Both the position numbers and the translations under genes were made by a program. The notes below the pieces were generated by a model. That model saw only the letters and a program-made list of their open reading frames with translations. It was not told the DNA's origin and searched no databases. A stretch of DNA of 64,000 nt from Acidimicrobiales bacterium. GTDB taxonomy: Bacteria > Actinomycetota > Acidimicrobiia > Acidimicrobiales > MedAcidi-G1. Shown one piece after another: positions 16,800 through 25,885 of this stretch. Numbering within the stretch: position 1 is the stretch's first letter; the number at the start of each line of letters is the position of its first letter. The stretch lies in the NCBI GenBank assembly GCA_022452035.1, contig JAKURV010000010.1, positions 1-64,000 on the forward strand. The letters are read 5' to 3'.

Positions 16800-17825
16800 A
16801 TGCCCGAACGTTACGACGGCCTGCTGCTAGTGGCCTTCGGGGGACCTGAGGGACTAGACGACGTCGAACCGTTCCTGGCCCGGGTGACATCCGGCCGCTC
16901 CATCCCGCCCGACCGCCTGGCCGAGGTAGCGGACCGTTACCGATCGGTCGGTGGTCGGTCCCCGTTGAACGGGCGCATGCGGACGCTGCGAGATGCCATC
17001 CGAGCCGAATTGGATCGGCGGGGCCTCGACGTGCCCGTCTTCTGGGGCAACCGGAACGCCGACCCGCTACTGGCCGACGCTGTGGCCGCCATGAGCAACG
17101 CTGGGGTCCGACGGGCCCTGGCCTGGACGGCCTCCCCCTACGCCTCCTACGAGACGTGTCGCCGGTACGGCGAGAACCTGGAAGCGGCCCAGACGGCCGT
17201 CGGTCCGGGAGCGCCAGTAATCGATCGGGTCCGGCGCCACCACGACCATCCGGGCCTCATCAATCCGGCCGCCGACCGATTGGTCGAGGCCCTCGACCGA
17301 CTGCCCGCGAACCGACGGGACCGGGCCCACCTCCTGTTCTCCGCCCATAGCATTCCGACCGCCCTGGCCGACACCTGCGCCTACGTGGCCCAACTCCGCG
17401 ACACGGCACGCCTGGTCGCCGAGCGGGTGGATCCCGAGCATCGGCACGACCACGAGGTGGTCTGGCAGTCCCGTAGTGGCTCGCCGCAGGTCCCGTGGCT
17501 GGAGCCCGACGTAGGCGACCGGATCCAGGCCCTGGCGGCCGCCGGAGTGGACGCCGTGGCCGTCTCCCCCATCGGCTTCCCAGTGGAAAACTTCGAGGTC
17601 GCCTGGGATCTGGACGTGGAGGCATCCGGGCGGGCCGCCGACGCCGGCGTGGCGTTTACCCGGGCCGAAGCAGTAGATGACGATCCTCGCTTCGTCTCCA
17701 TGGTGGTGGACCTCCTTGTCGAGAGACTCGGCCACGATCCCGAACCAATCCGATCGGGCCTCGGATCCCTCGGCGTCCCGGTCGACGCCTGCTCCAAGAC
17801 GTGCTGCCCAGGACCCCGCCCCTGA
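16800..17825 (+). CDS. cpfC: Coproporphyrin III ferrochelatase with [2Fe-2S] cysteines
   Basis: 341 aa, ATG start. Inserts Fe2+ into coproporphyrin III in the actinobacterial/firmicute heme route. LLVAFGGPEG starts the fold, SAHSIP (His183) is the metal-site His, and GFPVENFEVAWDLD carries the opposing Glu. Cys120 and the C-terminal Cys331, Cys335 and Cys336 (ACSKTCCPG) match the cluster ligands known from mycobacterial ferrochelatase. Other heme genes are not in the window. Confidence 0.93.
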   Translation: MPERYDGLLLVAFGGPEGLDDVEPFLARVTSGRSIPPDRLAEVADRYRSVGGRSPLNGRMRTLRDAIRAELDRRGLDVPVFWGNRNADPLLADAVAAMSNAGVRRALAWTASPYASYETCRRYGENLEAAQTAVGPGAPVIDRVRRHHDHPGLINPAADRLVEALDRLPANRRDRAHLLFSAHSIPTALADTCAYVAQLRDTARLVAERVDPEHRHDHEVVWQSRSGSPQVPWLEPDVGDRIQALAAAGVDAVAVSPIGFPVENFEVAWDLDVEASGRAADAGVAFTRAEAVDDDPRFVSMVVDLLVERLGHDPEPIRSGLGSLGVPVDACSKTCCPGPRP

Positions 17826-17886
17826 CCGCCGCCGACCCGCCGAGCATCCCCGAACGCCGGTAGACCGACAGGTAATTTCGGTGGTG

Positions 17887-18201
17887 ATGAACCATGCTCG
17901 TATCGCCTCGGAAGCCCTCCGCTTCCGACTGGGAACGTTCTCTACCCCGATAGGCGGATCCCCGGCGCTGGATCCTGAGGAGGCCGGGGCCATCCTGGTG
18001 GCCTGCGGGGACCCTGGCGTTGACCACGCCCTACGGATGGTCGGTCAGACCTGGCAACAGGCGGGTCTAATCCCCGAGACCATCGAGCAACCCTGGTCGG
18101 CCGGTGATGCGGCACGAATGCGGTCGGTCGGCGGAGTCGCCCTGCTCGACGCCCTAGACGATCTGGTCTCCGGCATCTCCCGCTGCCGCATCCTGTCCTG
18201 A
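17887..18201 (+). CDS. Small hypothetical protein
   Basis: 104 aa from ATG 17887. TAATTT at 17873-17878 lies 8 nt upstream, supporting this start over GTGs at 17881 and 17884. The product (MNHARIASEALRFRLGTF...) has an acidic-hydrophobic helical C-terminus with no signal, membrane segment or recognised motif. It fills the gap between cpfC and parC. It may be a real small gene; no function is offered. Confidence 0.5.
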   Translation: MNHARIASEALRFRLGTFSTPIGGSPALDPEEAGAILVACGDPGVDHALRMVGQTWQQAGLIPETIEQPWSAGDAARMRSVGGVALLDALDDLVSGISRCRILS

Positions 18202-18352
18202 GCCCGGCTTTCCAGCGGTCGCCGGGAAGGTGCCGCGGCGGGGACCATGACCCGCAGTACGGTCGCCACGGGGCTCCGGTGGGCGATGTCGCACCCCCAT
18301 GCCATGCTCGCCTTACGGCGCCACGACCGACGACCAGCCACCACCGAGGCCG

Positions 18353-20770
18353 ATGAGTAAGCAGCAGAAACTCCTCCCTGATGACCGGCCCTTCGCCCGT
18401 CAGGTCGTGGAGGTCCCGGTCGCCGACGAGATGAAAGAGTCCTTCCTCGCCTACTCCCTCTCGGTGATTACGGCCCGGGCCATCCCCGACGTTCGGGACG
18501 GCCTCAAGCCGGTTCAGCGGCGCATCCTCTATTCGATGCTGCGTATGGGTGTGCGTCCCGACTCCCCGCACCGAAAGAGCGCACGGGTGGTGGGCGACAC
18601 CATGGGTCGTTACCACCCGCACGGTGATGCAGCGATCTACGACGCCCTGGTGCGCATGGGCCAGACGTTCTCGCGGGGCATGACCCTGATCGACCCGCAG
18701 GGCAACTTCGGTTCGCTGGACGACCCACCAGCCGCCCCCCGTTACACCGAGTGCCGCCTCACCGAGGCAGCCATGGCCATGGTCCGGGAGCTCGACGAGG
18801 ACACGGTGGAGTTCCGTCCAACCTACGACGGGGAGGCCACCGAACCCGTCTCGCTGCCAGCCCTCCTCCCCAACCTGCTGCTGAACGGCACCACGGGGAT
18901 CGCCGTGGGCATGGCCACCAACATGCCCACCCACAACCTGGCTGAGGTCCACGCGGCGGTCGCCCTGGTGATGAAGAAACGTCGCCCGAAACCCACTACC
19001 GACGAGCTGATGGCCGTCCTACCCGGCCCGGACTTCCCCAGTGGGGGAATCCTGGTCGACGACGGCATCCGCGAGGCCTACGAGACGGGCCGGGGGACCA
19101 TCCGGCTTAGGGCCCGGGCCCACGTGGAGGACATTGGTCGGGGCCGACAAGCCATCGTGGTCACCGAACTCCCATACCTGGTGGGGCCGGAGCGCGTGAT
19201 CGCCAAGCTCAAGGAGTTGAACGAGACCGGACGAGTGGCCGGCATCTCGGACTTTAAGAACCTGTCGGACCGCCACACCGGGTTGCGCCTCCAGGTCGCC
19301 GTTAAGCCGGGGCACAACCCGCAGGCCGTACTGGGTGAGCTGTACCGGCTTACCCCGCTGGAGGAGACCTTCGGGATCAACAACGTGGTCCTGGTGGACG
19401 GCGAGCCCCGGACCCTCGGGATCTACGACCTCTGTCGCCACTACATCGACCACCGTTTGGAGGTGGTGGTCCGCCGGACGAACCACCGGCTAGCCCGGGC
19501 CGAGGAACGCCTCCACATCGTGGCTGGCCTCCTGATCGCCCTGGACGCCATCGACGAGGTGGTGGCCATCATCCGCGGCTCGGAGGACGCGGCGACGGCT
19601 CGCGAGGCCCTAATGGACCGCTTCTCGCTGAGCAGGAACCAGACCGACCACATCCTAGATATGCCCCTGAAGCGCCTGACAGCGCTCGAGACCCGGCGTC
19701 TGGAAGAGGAGCGAGAAGAGCTTGAAGCGGCGATCGGGGACTTCAAGCAGCTCCTCAAGTCGGAGACCCGTCGTCGCACCCTCGTAGTGGCCGAGCTGAC
19801 CGAGGCCGTGGAGGCATTCGGTCGGCCGCGACGGACCGAGATCGTCCACCCGGATGACCTTCCCGTGTTCGACACCACGGAGGTGGCCGAGGACGTGGCC
19901 GACGAGCCTTGCGTGGTGACCCTGACCACATCAGGCCAGATTGGCCGGTCACCCGCTGACGGGGCCCGGCGCGCTGCTCCCGGGCGCCACGACGTGCTGG
20001 TCGCCTCCCTCCTGACCCGGACCCCAGCTACCGTCACCGCGGTGACGTCGGAGGGCCGGGCCCTCCAGGTGCTGGCTGCCGAGCTGGCTGACGGCGCTGG
20101 CCGAGCCCGGGGCGCCGGTGCTGCCCAGGCCTTCGGTACCAACCGAGGTGAGTCCATCTACACGGTGGTGGCTGAGGGCGACGAGCACCTGGTGTTGGCG
20201 ACGGCCGGTGGGATGACCAAGCGGCTGACCCTCGACGAGGTCCGCTCCACCCGCAATGGCAAGCCCCTGCTCAAGTTGAAGACCGGCGACCGGGTGACCG
20301 CCGCCTTCACCGCCCCCAACGGTGTGGACGTAGTCCTCGTGGCCTCCGACGGCCAGGTCCTACGGACCCCGGTGGACGGCATCAGCGTGCAAGGGCGCGG
20401 GGCGGCCGGTGTGGCCGGAATGAAGCTCCGGCCCGGTGCGACGGTGGTCGGCGCAGCCGTCATCCTGGGCGAAGACGTCCTCATCACGGTGACCGACGAC
20501 GGCGGAGTCAAAGCCACCCTGGTGTCGGAGTTGGACGCCAAGGGGCGGGGCGGCGTCGGGGTGCGAGCCACCCGGCTGGGAGACGGGACGACCCTGACCT
20601 TGGCCCATGTCGGACCCCCGATGGGCCTTCTGGCCATCATGGCCGCAGACGACGACCCAAAGAAGCCCGATCCGAACCCGGTGCCTCTCGTCCTGGAACC
20701 GACTCGCCGGGACCTGGTGAGCGCACCGTCTGAACGACAGATCCTGGCCATCGGCCCGGCCAGGTGGTGA
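18353..20770 (+). CDS. parC: DNA topoisomerase IV subunit A
   Basis: 805 aa from ATG 18353 (GAGG five bases upstream). A type IIA topoisomerase DNA cleavage subunit. The quinolone-determining region GDTMGRYHPHGDAAIYDALVRM and catalytic Tyr131 (APRYTECRL) are intact; the C-terminal half is a beta-pinwheel. The only GyrA-box-like stretch is AKGRGGVGV, which departs from the canonical gyrase box. Together with the ParE-type partner directly downstream and no dnaA/recF context, this favours topoisomerase IV over gyrase. Confidence 0.85.
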   Translation: MSKQQKLLPDDRPFARQVVEVPVADEMKESFLAYSLSVITARAIPDVRDGLKPVQRRILYSMLRMGVRPDSPHRKSARVVGDTMGRYHPHGDAAIYDALVRMGQTFSRGMTLIDPQGNFGSLDDPPAAPRYTECRLTEAAMAMVRELDEDTVEFRPTYDGEATEPVSLPALLPNLLLNGTTGIAVGMATNMPTHNLAEVHAAVALVMKKRRPKPTTDELMAVLPGPDFPSGGILVDDGIREAYETGRGTIRLRARAHVEDIGRGRQAIVVTELPYLVGPERVIAKLKELNETGRVAGISDFKNLSDRHTGLRLQVAVKPGHNPQAVLGELYRLTPLEETFGINNVVLVDGEPRTLGIYDLCRHYIDHRLEVVVRRTNHRLARAEERLHIVAGLLIALDAIDEVVAIIRGSEDAATAREALMDRFSLSRNQTDHILDMPLKRLTALETRRLEEEREELEAAIGDFKQLLKSETRRRTLVVAELTEAVEAFGRPRRTEIVHPDDLPVFDTTEVAEDVADEPCVVTLTTSGQIGRSPADGARRAAPGRHDVLVASLLTRTPATVTAVTSEGRALQVLAAELADGAGRARGAGAAQAFGTNRGESIYTVVAEGDEHLVLATAGGMTKRLTLDEVRSTRNGKPLLKLKTGDRVTAAFTAPNGVDVVLVASDGQVLRTPVDGISVQGRGAAGVAGMKLRPGATVVGAAVILGEDVLITVTDDGGVKATLVSELDAKGRGGVGVRATRLGDGTTLTLAHVGPPMGLLAIMAADDDPKKPDPNPVPLVLEPTRRDLVSAPSERQILAIGPARW

Positions 20771-22896
20771 CCGTGGCCACCACGGCCAAGAAACCCACCA
20801 CGGCCAAGAAACCCACCACGGCCAAGAAGCCCGCTGCGGCCAAAAAAGGCGGAGCAAAGGGGTCCGGTAACGGTTACGACGCCGACGCCATCCAGACTCT
20901 CGAGGGTCTGGAGGCGGTCCGCAAGCGGCCCGGGATGTACATCGGCGGCACGGGCGCCCCCGGTCTGATGCACCTGGTCTGGGAACTCGTGGACAACGCC
21001 GTCGATGAGGCTTCGGCCGGTTTCGCCGACCGGATCGAGATCACCCTGCACCGCGACCAGTCGGTCGAGGTGGCCGACAACGGCCGGGGCATTCCTATCG
21101 ACCGACACGCCAAGCGCAAGGTCTCGGCCTTGGAGGTCGTGCTGACCGAGCTCCACGCGGGGGGCAAGTTCGGTGGCGGGGCCTACGGGGCCTCGGGGGG
21201 ACTTCACGGGGTCGGTGCCTCGGTGGTCAACGCGCTGTCCAGCAAGCTGGTGGCCCAGGTGGACCGGGACGGCCATACCTACGAGTTGGCCTTCCGGGAG
21301 CGGGTGGCCGGCCAGTTCTCCGGATCCTCGTTCACCGCTGGCCACCAGCTCGCGAAGGTCAAGCGGATCTCCAAGAACAAGACGGGAACGCGTATCCGCT
21401 TCTGGGCTGACCGGGACGTCTTCGACGCCGATGCCCGGGTAGACACCGAAGAAGTCCATCAACGAGTCGTCCAGGCGTGCTTCCTGGTCCCCGGCGTAAA
21501 GATCCGGGTAGTCGACAAACGGGCTGGCGCCTCCTCGGATCCATTCGAGTTCGTGTCCCGGGGAGGCCTGGCCGACCTGGTCGACCACCTCTCCACCGGC
21601 GAGAACGCCTGCGAGGTCATTGCCCTGTCGGGCATAGACACCTTCACCGAACGTGTCCCGGTGGACGGCAAGATGCGCGACGTCGAACGGGAGTGCACCG
21701 TAGAGGTGGCCCTGCGGTGGGTGAAGGGCTACGACACCCGCCTGGAATCGTTCGTCAATACCATCCCCACAGTCCAGGGGGGTACCCACACCGCGGGGTT
21801 CGACCGGGCCCTGACCCGCGCCGTTAACGACGTCCTCCTGAAAGACACCCGGAAGCTGGCCAAGCTGGCCAAGGAGAACAAGCACCGGGCCACCAAGGAG
21901 GACGTGCAAGAGGGCATGGTGGCTGCCTGCAAGGTGGTCTTCCCTGAACCCCAGTTCCGGGGCCAGACCAAGCAGGAGCTGGGCACCCCGGCCATCGAGA
22001 AGATCGTCTACGACGTGGTGAAACAGGGCATCACTGACTGGTTCTCGGGAAGCGGTCCCAAGACCCACATCAATGCGGTGCGAGACAAGCTGGCCAACGC
22101 GGTCATCAACCGTGTGAGCTCCAAGCAACTGCTGGAGACCCGCCGGAAGGCGGCCAGCATGGGGTCCACCGGCATGCCCGACAAGTTGGCCGATTGCCGG
22201 ACCCACGGACCCGACTCGGAGCTGATCATCGTCGAGGGCGACTCGGCGGCCGGGCCAGCTAAGGCGGGGCGCAACGCCGAGTACATGGCCATCCTCCCCC
22301 TACGGGGCAAGGTGGTGAACGCGGGCAAGGCCACCCTCAAGCAGGTACTGGACAACGCCGAGGCCCAGGCGCTCTTCACCGCCGTGGGCGCCGGGTCGGG
22401 TCGGGACTTCGACCTGGAATCGGCCCGGTACGGCCGCATCGTCATCCTGTGTGACGCCGACGTGGACGGGAGCCACATCCGGTGTCTGCTCCTCACTCTC
22501 ATCCACGAGTACATGCGCCCCCTGCTGGAGGCGGGCCGTGTGTACGCCGCGCAACCGCCCCTCTACACCTGCCGGGTCGGCGACACCATCCACCGGGCGT
22601 TCAATGACGAGGAACGGGACGACATCGTAAAGGCGCTGGCCAAAGGGGGTCGTAAGCCCGAGAACCTTAAATGGAACCGCTTCAAGGGCCTGGGCGAGAT
22701 GAACGTCGAAGAACTAGCCGAGTGCGCCCTAGACCCGGAGACCCGGATCCTCCGTCAGCTCACCATGGCCGAGGGCCGGGAAGCCAAGAAGGCTGCAGAA
22801 CTCTTCGACGTCTTGATGGGAGCCGACGTGGGCCGAAGACGCGACTACCTGATTGCCAATAGCAGCCTGCTGGATCCCGACGCCCTCGATATCTAG
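20764..22896 (+). CDS. parE: DNA topoisomerase IV subunit B with Lys-rich N-terminal tail
   Basis: 710 aa. GTG 20764 or 20767 (the latter as GTGA with the parC stop) starts the gene. GHKL ATPase motifs: ELVDNAVDEA, DNGRGIPID, GLHGVGASVVNALS. TOPRIM: EGDSAAG near 490 and CDADVDGSHIRCLLLTL near 565; GAGSGRDFDLESARYG matches actinobacterial ParE rather than GyrB. Unusual is the N-terminal ~30-residue tail with three TTAKKP repeats and further KK/KG pairs, like a histone H1 tail, probably for DNA contact. Translationally coupled to parC. Confidence 0.93.
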   Translation: MVTVATTAKKPTTAKKPTTAKKPAAAKKGGAKGSGNGYDADAIQTLEGLEAVRKRPGMYIGGTGAPGLMHLVWELVDNAVDEASAGFADRIEITLHRDQSVEVADNGRGIPIDRHAKRKVSALEVVLTELHAGGKFGGGAYGASGGLHGVGASVVNALSSKLVAQVDRDGHTYELAFRERVAGQFSGSSFTAGHQLAKVKRISKNKTGTRIRFWADRDVFDADARVDTEEVHQRVVQACFLVPGVKIRVVDKRAGASSDPFEFVSRGGLADLVDHLSTGENACEVIALSGIDTFTERVPVDGKMRDVERECTVEVALRWVKGYDTRLESFVNTIPTVQGGTHTAGFDRALTRAVNDVLLKDTRKLAKLAKENKHRATKEDVQEGMVAACKVVFPEPQFRGQTKQELGTPAIEKIVYDVVKQGITDWFSGSGPKTHINAVRDKLANAVINRVSSKQLLETRRKAASMGSTGMPDKLADCRTHGPDSELIIVEGDSAAGPAKAGRNAEYMAILPLRGKVVNAGKATLKQVLDNAEAQALFTAVGAGSGRDFDLESARYGRIVILCDADVDGSHIRCLLLTLIHEYMRPLLEAGRVYAAQPPLYTCRVGDTIHRAFNDEERDDIVKALAKGGRKPENLKWNRFKGLGEMNVEELAECALDPETRILRQLTMAEGREAKKAAELFDVLMGADVGRRRDYLIANSSLLDPDALDI
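20779..20832 (+). repeat. Three 18-bp repeats encoding TTAKKP in the parE tail
   Basis: Units 20779-20796, 20797-20814 and 20815-20832 are identical apart from a synonymous change in the last (AAA to AAG). They build the basic N-terminal extension. Confidence 0.9.
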
Positions 22897-22906
22897 GACC
22901 TGTCCG

Positions 22907-23734
22907 ATGCCAGACCTCCCGCGCTCCTTCTCGCCCTCGTCGGCCGGCGTCTGGAAGCAGTGCCCACGACGGTGGCGGTACCGCTACGTCGAAAGGCTCC
23001 CCGATCCTCCGGGCATCCCCGCCCTGATAGGCACCTTCGCCCACCGCGTGCTGGAACTCCTGTGCGACGAGCCGGCCGCCGACCGCACGGTGGACCGGGC
23101 CCGGGAACTGGCCGGCCGGGCCTGGCCGGAAACGGCCATCAATCCCGACTTCGTGGCCCTGGGCCTGGACGATCGCCAAGTCCACGACTTCCGCTGGAAG
23201 GCCTGGACGGCCATCGAGGGGCTCTGGGCCCTGGAGGACCCGGCTGGCGTCGAGGTCCGGGCCACCGAGTGCCGGGTAACTGCCACGGTGGGCGGAGTGC
23301 CCTTCTACGGCATCGTGGACCGCCTGGACGGGGACGGTGACGGCCTGGTGATCACCGACTACAAGTCGGGTAAGGCCCCTAGGAGCGCGGACCGACCGAA
23401 GTCCCTTGACCAGGTCCTTCTTTACGCGGCGGCCGTCGAGGACAGCATGGGCGAGCGTCCGGATCGGGCCCGCCTCCTCTATCTGGGCGCCGAGATCCTG
23501 GAGACCGCCGTCTCCGAGGACCTTCTGGCCGACACCACCGGCCGCTTCGCCAAGTCCTGGGACGAGGTCGGTGCGGCCTGCTCCGGCGACCACTTCGAGA
23601 CCCGCCCGGGGCCGCTGTGCGGCTGGTGCCCGTACGTGGACCGTTGCGACGACGGGCGGGCCGAGGTGAAACGGCGGGTGGGCGCCGGGCGGATGCGCGA
23701 GGACGCTCCGGCGCGTGCCCTGCTCGGCCTCTGA
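22907..23734 (+). CDS. RecB/Cas4-like PD-(D/E)XK nuclease with Fe-S cysteines
   Basis: 275 aa from ATG 22907. GTFAHRVLELL gives the motif-I His, GIVDRLDGDGDGLVITDYKSGK the catalytic D...DxK pair, and LDQVLLYAA the QxxxY-like motif. Cys19 with Cys238, Cys241 and Cys247 (CGWCPYVDRC) matches the Fe-S cluster layout of Cas4 and AddB. It should cut single-stranded or end DNA in repair. 10 nt after parE, so probably co-transcribed. No cas1/cas2 or repeats are present, so CRISPR is not implied. Confidence 0.88.
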   Translation: MPDLPRSFSPSSAGVWKQCPRRWRYRYVERLPDPPGIPALIGTFAHRVLELLCDEPAADRTVDRARELAGRAWPETAINPDFVALGLDDRQVHDFRWKAWTAIEGLWALEDPAGVEVRATECRVTATVGGVPFYGIVDRLDGDGDGLVITDYKSGKAPRSADRPKSLDQVLLYAAAVEDSMGERPDRARLLYLGAEILETAVSEDLLADTTGRFAKSWDEVGAACSGDHFETRPGPLCGWCPYVDRCDDGRAEVKRRVGAGRMREDAPARALLGL

Positions 23735-23744
23735 CTGAGGAGGT

Positions 23745-24074
23745 TCAGTCGGCCCGGCGGCGACGTCGCCACAGGGCCAATATCAGGGCCACCAGGGCTA
23801 CCGCCGCCAGCACCCCGAAGCGGTGCAGTAGGTCGGCCCGTTCGTCGGTCATCTCCACTGACGGGGTCTCGAACGGTCGCAGGCCATCGTCCGCCGAATC
23901 GGCCGGCGGTGGATCCCCAACCGTCTCGGTGGCTACCTCAGGACCGACCCCGGCGGAAGCTTCGGATGGGACCGGCCCGTCGCCGACCACCGGAATGGCC
24001 TCCAACAGGCTGTCCACCGGGCTATCGGCAGTGGGACGGGGCCGGGCTCGCTGGGCCTGCGGGTCGTAGGCCAT
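23745..24074 (-). CDS. Tail-anchored acidic small protein coupled to ParA
   Basis: 109 aa from ATG 24074, which overlaps the parA stop (TGATG). Residues 1-80 are Pro/Asp/Glu-rich and likely disordered; 86-102 form one membrane helix (FGVLAAVALVALILALW) followed by RRRRRAD, so the bulk should face the cytoplasm. No homology was recognised. The tight coupling suggests that it works with the ParA ATPase, perhaps as a membrane anchor or cargo (inference). Confidence 0.7.
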   Translation of the reverse strand: MAYDPQAQRARPRPTADSPVDSLLEAIPVVGDGPVPSEASAGVGPEVATETVGDPPPADSADDGLRPFETPSVEMTDERADLLHRFGVLAAVALVALILALWRRRRRAD

Positions 24075-24892
24075 CAGGCCACAGCCTCGACCGGAGTACC
24101 GGCCAGTCCGTCGGAGAGCGGTAACCGGTCTAGGAGGGCATCGAACTCGGCTGCCGCCTCGGCCGCCCCGGGTCGTCGCCCCAGAGCATGGATTGGAAGG
24201 GACCGGGCCGCCGCCTCGGTGACGGCGGCTCGGAGATGAACAGGCGGCAGACACCGTCCCGGGTACGCCTCACCCAGCTGTTCATGCCAGTACCGACCGT
24301 CCCGGGTCCGACCCAAACGGTTCACGGAAATCCCGACAAGGTCGGGTCGACCGTCGGGACGTCGCAGACGAATGCGGTCGATGGTCTGGACCATCCGGGC
24401 TACACCGTCCACAGCCCACGCACCCGGTTCGGTCACCAGGAGCACCGCGTCAACGGCGAACAGGGCGTTGACGGTGAGCAGGCCCAGCGAGGGCGGGCAG
24501 TCAACGAGGACCAGGTCGTGGCCGGTCCCGACCCCGCCCCGGAGAGCCAGGGCCAACCGGTCCTGAGCTCCCAGGGGGTCGGTGGCCAACTGCGGCTCGC
24601 GTACGGCCAGATCAGGCGAAGAGGCCACTAGATCGGGCACCGGGCCGAGATCAGATGGCCACCCGCTGGGCTCCACCTCCGACGCCAGGCCACCGGGACG
24701 CTCTTCGGCCAGCACCCGGTCCACCCCGGGACCGGGTTCGAACACCCCGAGGCCCGTGGTGGCGTTACCTTGCGGGTCCAAGTCCACGACGAGGACGGCC
24801 AGGCCTCGAGCCGAGGCAGCCGAAGCCAGTCCCAGCACCACGGTGGTCTTTCCGACCCCGCCCTTCTGGTTCACTACGGCCACCGCGACCAT
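24074..24892 (-). CDS. Orphan ParA/Soj-family ATPase
   Basis: 272 aa, ATG start with -10 TAGGTT six bases upstream. The deviant Walker A KGGVGKTT is at 10-17 with the ParA signature Lys10; LVVDLDPQGNATTGLG is Walker A' and LVLVDCPPSLGLLTVNAL Walker B. Such ATPases position chromosomes, plasmids or protein complexes by cycling on DNA. No parB or parS-like gene lies nearby, and the co-transcribed gene encodes a tail-anchored protein, so it is probably not the chromosomal segregation ParA. Confidence 0.9.
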   Translation of the reverse strand: MVAVAVVNQKGGVGKTTVVLGLASAASARGLAVLVVDLDPQGNATTGLGVFEPGPGVDRVLAEERPGGLASEVEPSGWPSDLGPVPDLVASSPDLAVREPQLATDPLGAQDRLALALRGGVGTGHDLVLVDCPPSLGLLTVNALFAVDAVLLVTEPGAWAVDGVARMVQTIDRIRLRRPDGRPDLVGISVNRLGRTRDGRYWHEQLGEAYPGRCLPPVHLRAAVTEAAARSLPIHALGRRPGAAEAAAEFDALLDRLPLSDGLAGTPVEAVA

Positions 24893-24898
24893 GGCGGC

Positions 24899-24904
24899 AA
24901 CCTA
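24899..24904 (-). promoter_or_regulatory. -10 TAGGTT for the ParA gene
   Basis: Six-base gap to ATG 24892; divergent from mutM. Confidence 0.55.
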
Positions 24905-24978
24905 ACCCACGGCACCCGGTCTGCCGGGTCCCCTCGGACCCAGTGACTGGTCCTCCGGAGCGGCCTGTCAGCCGCCGG

Positions 24979-24984
24979 TACGCT
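24979..24984 (+). promoter_or_regulatory. -10 TACGCT for mutM
   Basis: Six-base gap to GTG 24991. This sets the mutM start, since the frame is open further upstream. Confidence 0.6.
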
Positions 24985-24990
24985 GCGACG

Positions 24991-25812
24991 GTGCCCGAGC
25001 TCCCCGAGGTCGAGACGGTACGCCGGCAACTCGATCCGCTGATCCGGGGGGCCGTAGTGGTCGCCGGGCGGGCCCACCCCTCGGCCAAGTTCGCCTCGGG
25101 CCCGGACGCCGTCGGCCACCGGTTCTCTAGCGTGGACCGTCGGGGCAAGTACCTGCTGTTGGGCCTAGAACCGGTCACCTCCCCGAGTGGGGCGCCGCTG
25201 GAACTGGTCGTCCACCTCGGGATGACCGGAGCTCTCTACGTAGACCCCTCCCCACCCGTCGACCCTTATGCACGGGCCGAATGGGAACTGGACGATGGTC
25301 GCTGGCTCTGGTTTCGGGACGTCCGACGGTTCGGGCGCACGGTGGTGGTCCTACGGGGCGACCACCGGTTGTTGCCCACTCTCCGGGATCTGGGACCAGA
25401 ACCCTTCGACCCGGCCCTGACCGGGGCGTCCTTCCACCGGGCCCTGGTCGGCAGCCGTCGCCGGGTCAAGACGCAACTCCTGTCCCAGCGCCTCGTTGCC
25501 GGAGTCGGCAACATCTACGCAGACGAGGCCCTCTGGCGGGCCGGCATCAACCCCGGAACCCGACGGGTCGGGCCCGAACGCGCTACCCGCCTCCTCAACC
25601 ACCTCCGGGACGTTCTGGCCGAGGCGCTGGACCACGGGGGAACCACCCTGCGCGACTACCGGACCCCGGACCGGTCAACCGGATCGAACCAGCACCGGTT
25701 GGATTGCTACGGACGTTCCGGTCTCCCCTGCCGAGAATGCGGTGGACTGCTGACCAGTCGGCCGATCGATCAGCGGACTACCACCTGGTGTCCCACCTGC
25801 CAGGCCCGGTGA
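24991..25812 (+). CDS. mutM: Formamidopyrimidine-DNA glycosylase
   Basis: 273 aa from GTG 24991; after Met removal the N-terminal Pro of PELPEVETVRRQ is the catalytic nucleophile, which confirms the start. Removes 8-oxoguanine and FaPy lesions and nicks the strand. RGKYLLLGL holds the beta-turn Lys, VAGVGNIYADEALW the helix-two-turn-helix, and CRECGGLL...TTTWCPTCQ the zinc finger. Complete and canonical. Confidence 0.97.
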   Translation: MPELPEVETVRRQLDPLIRGAVVVAGRAHPSAKFASGPDAVGHRFSSVDRRGKYLLLGLEPVTSPSGAPLELVVHLGMTGALYVDPSPPVDPYARAEWELDDGRWLWFRDVRRFGRTVVVLRGDHRLLPTLRDLGPEPFDPALTGASFHRALVGSRRRVKTQLLSQRLVAGVGNIYADEALWRAGINPGTRRVGPERATRLLNHLRDVLAEALDHGGTTLRDYRTPDRSTGSNQHRLDCYGRSGLPCRECGGLLTSRPIDQRTTTWCPTCQAR

Positions 25813-25872
25813 TCGGCAAGAAATACGGCCTCGGACCCCCCGGGGTGCCCCGACCGCCGAGCAGTCGACCTC

Positions 25873-25878
25873 TACGCT
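25873..25878 (+). promoter_or_regulatory. -10 TACGCT for the DUF3048 gene
   Basis: Seven-base gap to GTG 25886: leaderless pattern. Confidence 0.55.
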
Positions 25879-25885
25879 CAACCCC

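Noticed and set aside
20158-22206. 682-codon minus-strand frame
   Set aside because: Antisense to parC/parE, whose motifs are complete; the frame has no recognisable domain.
22907-23734. Cas4-like nuclease as a sign of CRISPR
   Set aside because: No repeat array, cas1 or cas2 is in the window; the gene sits behind parE and fits a RecB-family repair nuclease.
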